Source: Burkholderiales bacterium | Lineage (GTDB): Bacteria; Pseudomonadota; Gammaproteobacteria; Burkholderiales; Usitatibacteraceae | DNA: 9,846 nt | Reading direction: 5' to 3' | Assembly (NCBI GenBank): GCA_014378085.1 | Contig: JACMOJ010000478.1 | Span: forward strand, 1 to 9,846 | Shown: positions 6,131-9,846 of the stretch, one piece after another | Position numbering within the stretch: position 1 is the first letter of the stretch | Layout of the letters: every line of letters begins with the position of its first letter | Made by a program: the position numbers and the translations under genes | The notes under the pieces: model-generated | What the model saw: the letters and a program-made list of their open reading frames with translations, nothing else | Told to the model about the DNA's origin: nothing | The model's database searches: none

Positions 6131-6847
6131 TTGAAGTACCGCGCGATGATCCTTGCCGCCGGCCTCGGTGTGCGCATGCGTCCGCTGACCGACCACACGC
6201 CGAAGCCGCTGTTGACCGTTGGGGACAAACCAATGGTCAGCTGGCAAATCGAGTCGCTGGTGCGCGCGGGATTTACCGACATCACAATCAACACGTCTCA
6301 CTACGCCGATTTGTGGTTGCCAATTGTTGAAGACGCTCGTTGCGTTGGCGCGAATATCACGCTCTTGAACGAGGGGGAAACGCCGTACGAAAGCCTTGGC
6401 GGCATTTGCAATATGCTTCGTCACTTACCTGCGGAGCAGCAATCGACACGAACCCCGTTCTTGGTGGCGAGTGGTGATGTCTTTACGGACTTCGACTACG
6501 GTTCACTGGTGCCCGTCTTGCAGAAAATTGAAGCTGGCGGGGTGGATGCGCATTTTGTCCTTGCGGACAACCCGCCATTTCACTTGGCGGGCGACTTTGC
6601 GATCCGTGACGGGCTCGCGACACGGACTGGCCAGCGCTTGAACTTTTCAGGCATCACCTGCTGGCATCCCAACGTGTTCCGTGATGTCCCTATCGGTACG
6701 AGGGAGCGGCTGTTTCCTTGGGCCGATGCGCTGGTTGCCGACAATCGGGTATCCGCAGAGCACTACCCTAGACTTTGGGAGAATATCGGTACCCCTGCGC
6801 AGTTGGCGTCGCTGAGGCAGCGCCTCGGCGCTAAAATATCGATGTAG
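6131..6847 (+). CDS. murU: N-acetylmuramate-1-phosphate uridylyltransferase
   Basis: MurU transfers UMP from UTP to MurNAc-1-phosphate, forming UDP-MurNAc, the step after AmgK in the MurA-independent recycling route. The 238-residue product is a single sugar-nucleotidyltransferase domain. AMILAAGLGVRMRPLT (5-20) holds the nucleotide-binding G-x-G-x-R-x-x-P-L-T motif, and PKPLL provides the likely catalytic K25. SGDVFTD contains the metal-binding D116. LFPWADAL and WENIGTPAQL end the domain; the last carries N218 where related nucleotidyltransferases usually have a second metal-binding Asp. There is no C-terminal hexapeptide domain, unlike GlmU. An in-frame TGA at 6119 limits the start to TTG (6131) or ATG (6146); TTG is preferred because it gives the usual short MK..AMILAAG beginning, but no ribosome site is convincing for either. 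It probably shares a transcript with amgK. Confidence 0.92.
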   Translation: MKYRAMILAAGLGVRMRPLTDHTPKPLLTVGDKPMVSWQIESLVRAGFTDITINTSHYADLWLPIVEDARCVGANITLLNEGETPYESLGGICNMLRHLPAEQQSTRTPFLVASGDVFTDFDYGSLVPVLQKIEAGGVDAHFVLADNPPFHLAGDFAIRDGLATRTGQRLNFSGITCWHPNVFRDVPIGTRERLFPWADALVADNRVSAEHYPRLWENIGTPAQLASLRQRLGAKISM

Positions 6848-6923
6848 CGCGACGCAATCATCCGCTCAGATTCTGGTCCAATCCCCTTCTTCAGCCCGTC
6901 AACATGCATTCGAAAGCACGCAT

Positions 6924-8294
6924 ATGAAACGCGAAACCTTGCCGCTTCCCGTCGTTGTTCCAAAAATTGCGCCGCACCTGAAGCGACGCCAGCGCCTCGC
7001 GAAGTCATTGACGGAAGGTTTGATGTTGTTGCCAACGTCGCGAGAGGCAACGCGCAACGCCGACGCGCATTTCGACTATCGCTGGGACAGTTACTTCTAC
7101 TACCTCACCGGTTTTCGCGAACCGGAAGCGGTCGTTGCCATCACACTGGGCAAAAAACCGCGTCACATTCTGTTCTGCCGTGAGAAAAACATCGAGCGCG
7201 AGATTTGGGACGGCTTTCGTTTCGGGCCGACGATGGCAAAAGAAATTTTCAGCTTCGACGAGTGTTACCCGATCGCCGATCTAGACCGACTCGTGCCCGA
7301 CCTGATGGGCAACCAAGCGGTGATTCATACCCCGGTCGGCGCGGACGCCGCGTGGGATGCATCCATCGCCAAGTGGCTCAACGTGGTACGGGCTAGAAGC
7401 CGACAAGGCATCACTGCACCGGCTGAAATCCACGATGTTCGACGTCACATCGACTTTCAGCGATTAATTAAAGACGAGACGGAAATCGATATCATGCGGC
7501 GCGCGGGGGTCATCTCGTCTGATGCGCACACGCGTGCGATGCGCATGGCGAAACCTGGCATGTACGAGTACCAAGTGGAAGCCGAGCTGCTGCATGAATT
7601 TGTCCGTAATGGCGCGCGGCAACCGGCGTACGGCTCAATTGTTGCCGCCGGTGGCAATGCGTGTGTGTTGCACTATCGCGAAAATAGCGCGCAGCTGAAG
7701 AAGGGCGATCTCATGTTGATCGACGCCGGCTGCGAGTTGGAAAGTTATGCGGCAGACATCACCAGAACGTTTCCGATTGCCGGCAAATTCTCTGCGGCGC
7801 AGCGCGACGTATATGAATTGGTGCTTGAGTCTCAATTGGCGTGTATCAAGGCCGTCAAACCGGGTAACCCCTTCGGCAAGTATCACGAGGTCGCGGTAAA
7901 CGTGCTGGCCCAAGGTCTGATCGATTTGAAGCTATGCAAGGGTAGCCTCGCGAGTGTTGTTGAGACCGAAGCGTACAAACAGTTCTACATGCACCGCGCC
8001 GGCCATTGGCTGGGGCTTGATGTGCATGACGCCGGTAACTACCGGCAGGCAAATGGCAAGTGGGTGCAGATGGAGGCTGGCATGGTGGTGACGGTGGAGC
8101 CGGGTATCTACATCCGCCCGGCAGACAACGTGCCGAAAGCGTTCTGGGACATCGGCGTGCGCATTGAAGACGACATTCTTGTCACCAAGAAAGGCCACGA
8201 AAATCTCACCGCGTCATGCCCGAAATCGGTCAAGGACGTCGAAGCAGCCACTGCGGCGGCCAGTGCGGCGGCAACCTCGCTTGCCACGGGTTAG
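6924..8294 (+). CDS. pepP: Xaa-Pro aminopeptidase (M24B metallopeptidase)
   Basis: PepP removes an N-terminal residue that precedes proline, using a dinuclear Mn site, in the cytosol. The 456-residue product (E. coli 441) has the N-terminal creatinase-like domain (about 14-165, with NADAHFDYRWDSYFYYLTGF) and a C-terminal pita-bread domain. All five metal ligands are visible: D267 (LIDAG), D278 (ADITRTF), H361 (GHWLGLDVHD), E392 (VEPGIYI) and E415 (VRIED). The substrate-site histidines H250 (VLHYREN), H357 (YMHRAGH) and H368 are also present. Spacing between ligands matches the E. coli enzyme closely. The last 18 residues are alanine-rich and look like a disordered tail. The ATG at 6924 has only a weak GAAAG upstream. 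It lies 76 bases after murU and 26 bases before ubiH; the pepP-ubiH order is shared with E. coli. Confidence 0.97.
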   Translation: MKRETLPLPVVVPKIAPHLKRRQRLAKSLTEGLMLLPTSREATRNADAHFDYRWDSYFYYLTGFREPEAVVAITLGKKPRHILFCREKNIEREIWDGFRFGPTMAKEIFSFDECYPIADLDRLVPDLMGNQAVIHTPVGADAAWDASIAKWLNVVRARSRQGITAPAEIHDVRRHIDFQRLIKDETEIDIMRRAGVISSDAHTRAMRMAKPGMYEYQVEAELLHEFVRNGARQPAYGSIVAAGGNACVLHYRENSAQLKKGDLMLIDAGCELESYAADITRTFPIAGKFSAAQRDVYELVLESQLACIKAVKPGNPFGKYHEVAVNVLAQGLIDLKLCKGSLASVVETEAYKQFYMHRAGHWLGLDVHDAGNYRQANGKWVQMEAGMVVTVEPGIYIRPADNVPKAFWDIGVRIEDDILVTKKGHENLTASCPKSVKDVEAATAAASAAATSLATG

Positions 8295-8320
8295 TCGGCA
8301 AGCGAAGGCGTGATGCGCTG

Positions 8321-9472
8321 ATGTCAACGATTCTCGTCATTGGTGCCGGGCCGGTTGGCGCAACGTTTGCGCTGCTCGCGAAGGCGTATGGACAAGCTGT
8401 ATCGCTCATCGATGCGCGCGAAGGCCCTTCCACGGAGACACGCACGCTTGCCCTTTCCCATGGCAGTCGGGTTTTGTTAGCGCGGGCCGGTGCGTGGGGT
8501 GGAGGTTTAGCGGCAACCGAAATTCATCGTATCCACACGTCGCAAAAAGGCGGCTTCGGGAGGGTGGTGCTTGATCGCGCCGAGGTCGGAGTGCCTGCAC
8601 TTGGGTACGTCGTGCGTTATGCCGAGCTTCAGGCGAAGCTTGATAACGCGTTAGCCGCGGCTGGGATTTCTGTGACTTATGGCGCGAACGTCGTCGCACT
8701 TGAGTCGAGTAGCGCTACGGTGAAATATGTGACGGGCACCGGTGAAAGCGTCGTGCAGTCGTCATTGGTTGTGATGGCCGATGGTGGTGCAAATCTCGAT
8801 AAAGTGCAAGGCGTTGAGGTGGCAATCAAGGATTACGGCCAATCCGCTATGCTGGCGCACGTTGTGGCTGATCAAGCGCATTCAAACGTGGCTTACGAGC
8901 GCTTTACGCCGGAGGGTCCCGCAGCGCTTTTGCCGAACGTGGGTGGGGATTGCGACTATTCGATGGTCTGGGTCGCGGGGCACGAAAAAATTGATCAGCT
9001 CATGGCGCTAAATGATGAGGCGGCTAGGACAGCGTTCCAATCGCATTTTGGCAATCGGGCAGGGCGCTTTACGGCGCTAACGAATCGGCGTCGTTACCCA
9101 CTGAGGCTCAAACAAGCGAGTGCGCGAGTGGTTGAAAAAATCGCGATTATCGGTAACGCCGCGCAAGCGATGCACCCGGTCGCGGGCCAAGGCTTTAATC
9201 TCGGCTTGCGCGATGCCGCTACGCTCGCCGCGGCGCTAGCCAACACGCTTGGTCAATCGCCCACCGTGAATGACGCATTGCGGCTATACAGCGCGACGCG
9301 CGAATCGGACATCGCCCGCGGGGTGGGGTTTACCGACCTCTTGGCGAGTGCATTCCTGTCCGACGCGGCAACACTGCGCTGGCCTCGCGGGCTTGCCCTT
9401 GCGGCCGTTGATCTGCTGCCCTTTGCGCGCCGAGCAATTGCAAATCGGATGTTGTTTGGAGCGCAATCATGA
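8321..9472 (+). CDS. ubiH: UbiH, FAD-dependent hydroxylase of ubiquinone biosynthesis
   Basis: UbiH-family flavoprotein monooxygenases hydroxylate the polyprenylated ring in ubiquinone synthesis; UbiH itself acts on 2-polyprenyl-6-methoxyphenol (ring C4 in older naming). The 383-residue product is close to E. coli UbiH (392). It shows the FAD dinucleotide-binding GAGPVG (8-13) ending at D31, TRTLALSHGSR (40-50) near the flavin, the ADGG motif (153-156), and the UbiH/COQ6 signature GNAAQAMHPVAGQGFNLGLRD beginning at G278 and ending at D298. The position behind pepP matches E. coli ubiH. The ATG at 8321 is chosen because it puts the Rossmann strand at the N-terminus; a longer frame from 8216 would overlap pepP with a basic, cysteine-containing, unrelated sequence. 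The stop TGA overlaps the next gene's ATG (ATGA). Exact ring position hydroxylated is inference. Confidence 0.9.
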   Translation: MSTILVIGAGPVGATFALLAKAYGQAVSLIDAREGPSTETRTLALSHGSRVLLARAGAWGGGLAATEIHRIHTSQKGGFGRVVLDRAEVGVPALGYVVRYAELQAKLDNALAAAGISVTYGANVVALESSSATVKYVTGTGESVVQSSLVVMADGGANLDKVQGVEVAIKDYGQSAMLAHVVADQAHSNVAYERFTPEGPAALLPNVGGDCDYSMVWVAGHEKIDQLMALNDEAARTAFQSHFGNRAGRFTALTNRRRYPLRLKQASARVVEKIAIIGNAAQAMHPVAGQGFNLGLRDAATLAAALANTLGQSPTVNDALRLYSATRESDIARGVGFTDLLASAFLSDAATLRWPRGLALAAVDLLPFARRAIANRMLFGAQS

Positions 9473-9846
9473 ATCGCATCGTGGTCGTCGGCGGCGGGCC
9501 GGTCGGGCTCGCGTTTGCAATTTGCGCTGCGCAATTAATTCGCAACGCCGAAATTATCGTTCTTGAGCGAGCGCCCGAAGCGACGCGGTCGATTGGAGAA
9601 GCGGCAGGGCAAGTGTTCGATCATCGGGTTTATGCGCTATCGCCGCAATCGGTTGCCCTGCTGGAAAACAGCGGTGTTTGGTCGCGTTTGCCAAGCGCGC
9701 GAATCACGTCGGTCGAGGAAATGTGTGTGTCGAGCGACGCCGATGCTGCCGATGTTGTTGTCGATGTTGCCGAGTTTGCCACCCACCGGCTTCCAAGCAT
9801 CCACTTTTCGCGTGGCATGGCGCTCGCGCATATTGTTGAACACCGG
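9469..9846 (+). CDS. Second UbiH/UbiF/UbiI-family FAD hydroxylase, N-terminal 126 residues
   Basis: The frame is open to the right edge, so only the N-terminal part is seen. MNRIVVVGGGPVGLAF carries the FAD-binding GGGPVG (8-13), with E33 ending the second strand of the Rossmann unit (VLERAP). FDHRVYALSPQSVALL (50-65) is the family's conserved region near the flavin, and HFSRGMALAHIVE (about 112-124) corresponds to the RxxLxxxL helix start. It is a paralogue of the preceding gene, not a duplicate: shared identity is confined to motifs. Its ATG lies inside the ubiH stop (ATGA), so translation is coupled. In E. coli the equivalent position holds ubiI (visC), which hydroxylates ring C5, so UbiI is the best guess; UbiF or a broader-range UbiL/UbiM-type enzyme cannot be excluded from a fragment. 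Confidence 0.88.
   Translation, partial: MNRIVVVGGGPVGLAFAICAAQLIRNAEIIVLERAPEATRSIGEAAGQVFDHRVYALSPQSVALLENSGVWSRLPSARITSVEEMCVSSDADAADVVVDVAEFATHRLPSIHFSRGMALAHIVEHR

Noticed and set aside
6763..7050. 95-codon minus-strand frame across the murU-pepP gap
   Set aside because: It runs antisense to both genes, has no ribosome site or recognisable domain, and both overlapping genes are clearly coding.
8216..8320. Longer N-terminus for ubiH starting at the ATG at 8216
   Set aside because: It would overlap the pepP end by 79 bases and add 35 residues unlike any flavin hydroxylase N-terminus; the ATG at 8321 begins directly at the FAD-binding strand.
1..9846. A novel defence, mobile or accessory system
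   Set aside because: Every base is accounted for by conserved core genes in familiar order with similar base composition; there are no repeats arrays, integrase or transposase fragments, toxin-antitoxin-like pairs or unexplained long gaps.

Overview
The window is a chromosomal housekeeping locus from a Gram-negative proteobacterium, most likely a betaproteobacterium. It carries LPS-export and outer-membrane chaperone genes, so the cell has an LPS outer membrane. The AmgK/MurU recycling pair is found in Pseudomonas and many betaproteobacteria but not in E. coli, and the arrangement (amgK-murU followed by pepP-ubiH, divergent from lptD-surA-pdxA-rsmA) is one I associate with Burkholderiales-like genomes. 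Lineage is inferred from gene order and protein resemblance only.

Left half, minus strand, read from right to left: lptD (LPS translocon barrel), surA (periplasmic chaperone that helps fold barrels including LptD), pdxA (pyridoxal phosphate synthesis), and the first codons of rsmA (16S rRNA dimethyltransferase) at the left edge. This is the classic lptD-surA-pdxA-rsmA order, with gaps of 68, 44 and 2 bases, so one transcript is likely.

A short divergent control region of about 104 bases (4889-4992) separates lptD from the plus-strand genes. It holds a strong Shine-Dalgarno for a GTG start of lptD, a 7-bp direct repeat with a 10-bp period, an extended -10-like element reading towards amgK, and an imperfect 18-bp palindrome.

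Right half, plus strand: amgK and murU (salvage of MurNAc to UDP-MurNAc, a bypass of the fosfomycin-sensitive MurA step), pepP (Xaa-Pro aminopeptidase), ubiH (FAD hydroxylase of ubiquinone synthesis), and a second UbiH-family hydroxylase that starts in an ATGA overlap and runs off the right edge. All six complete genes have intact frames and the expected catalytic residues. No stretch over 300 bases lacks a gene. I saw no tRNA, rRNA, CRISPR array, insertion sequence or phage gene, and no sign of an undescribed system. The points worth a second look are the control region between the envelope genes, the two-cysteine LptD, the start and leader of murU, and a few residue-level oddities.
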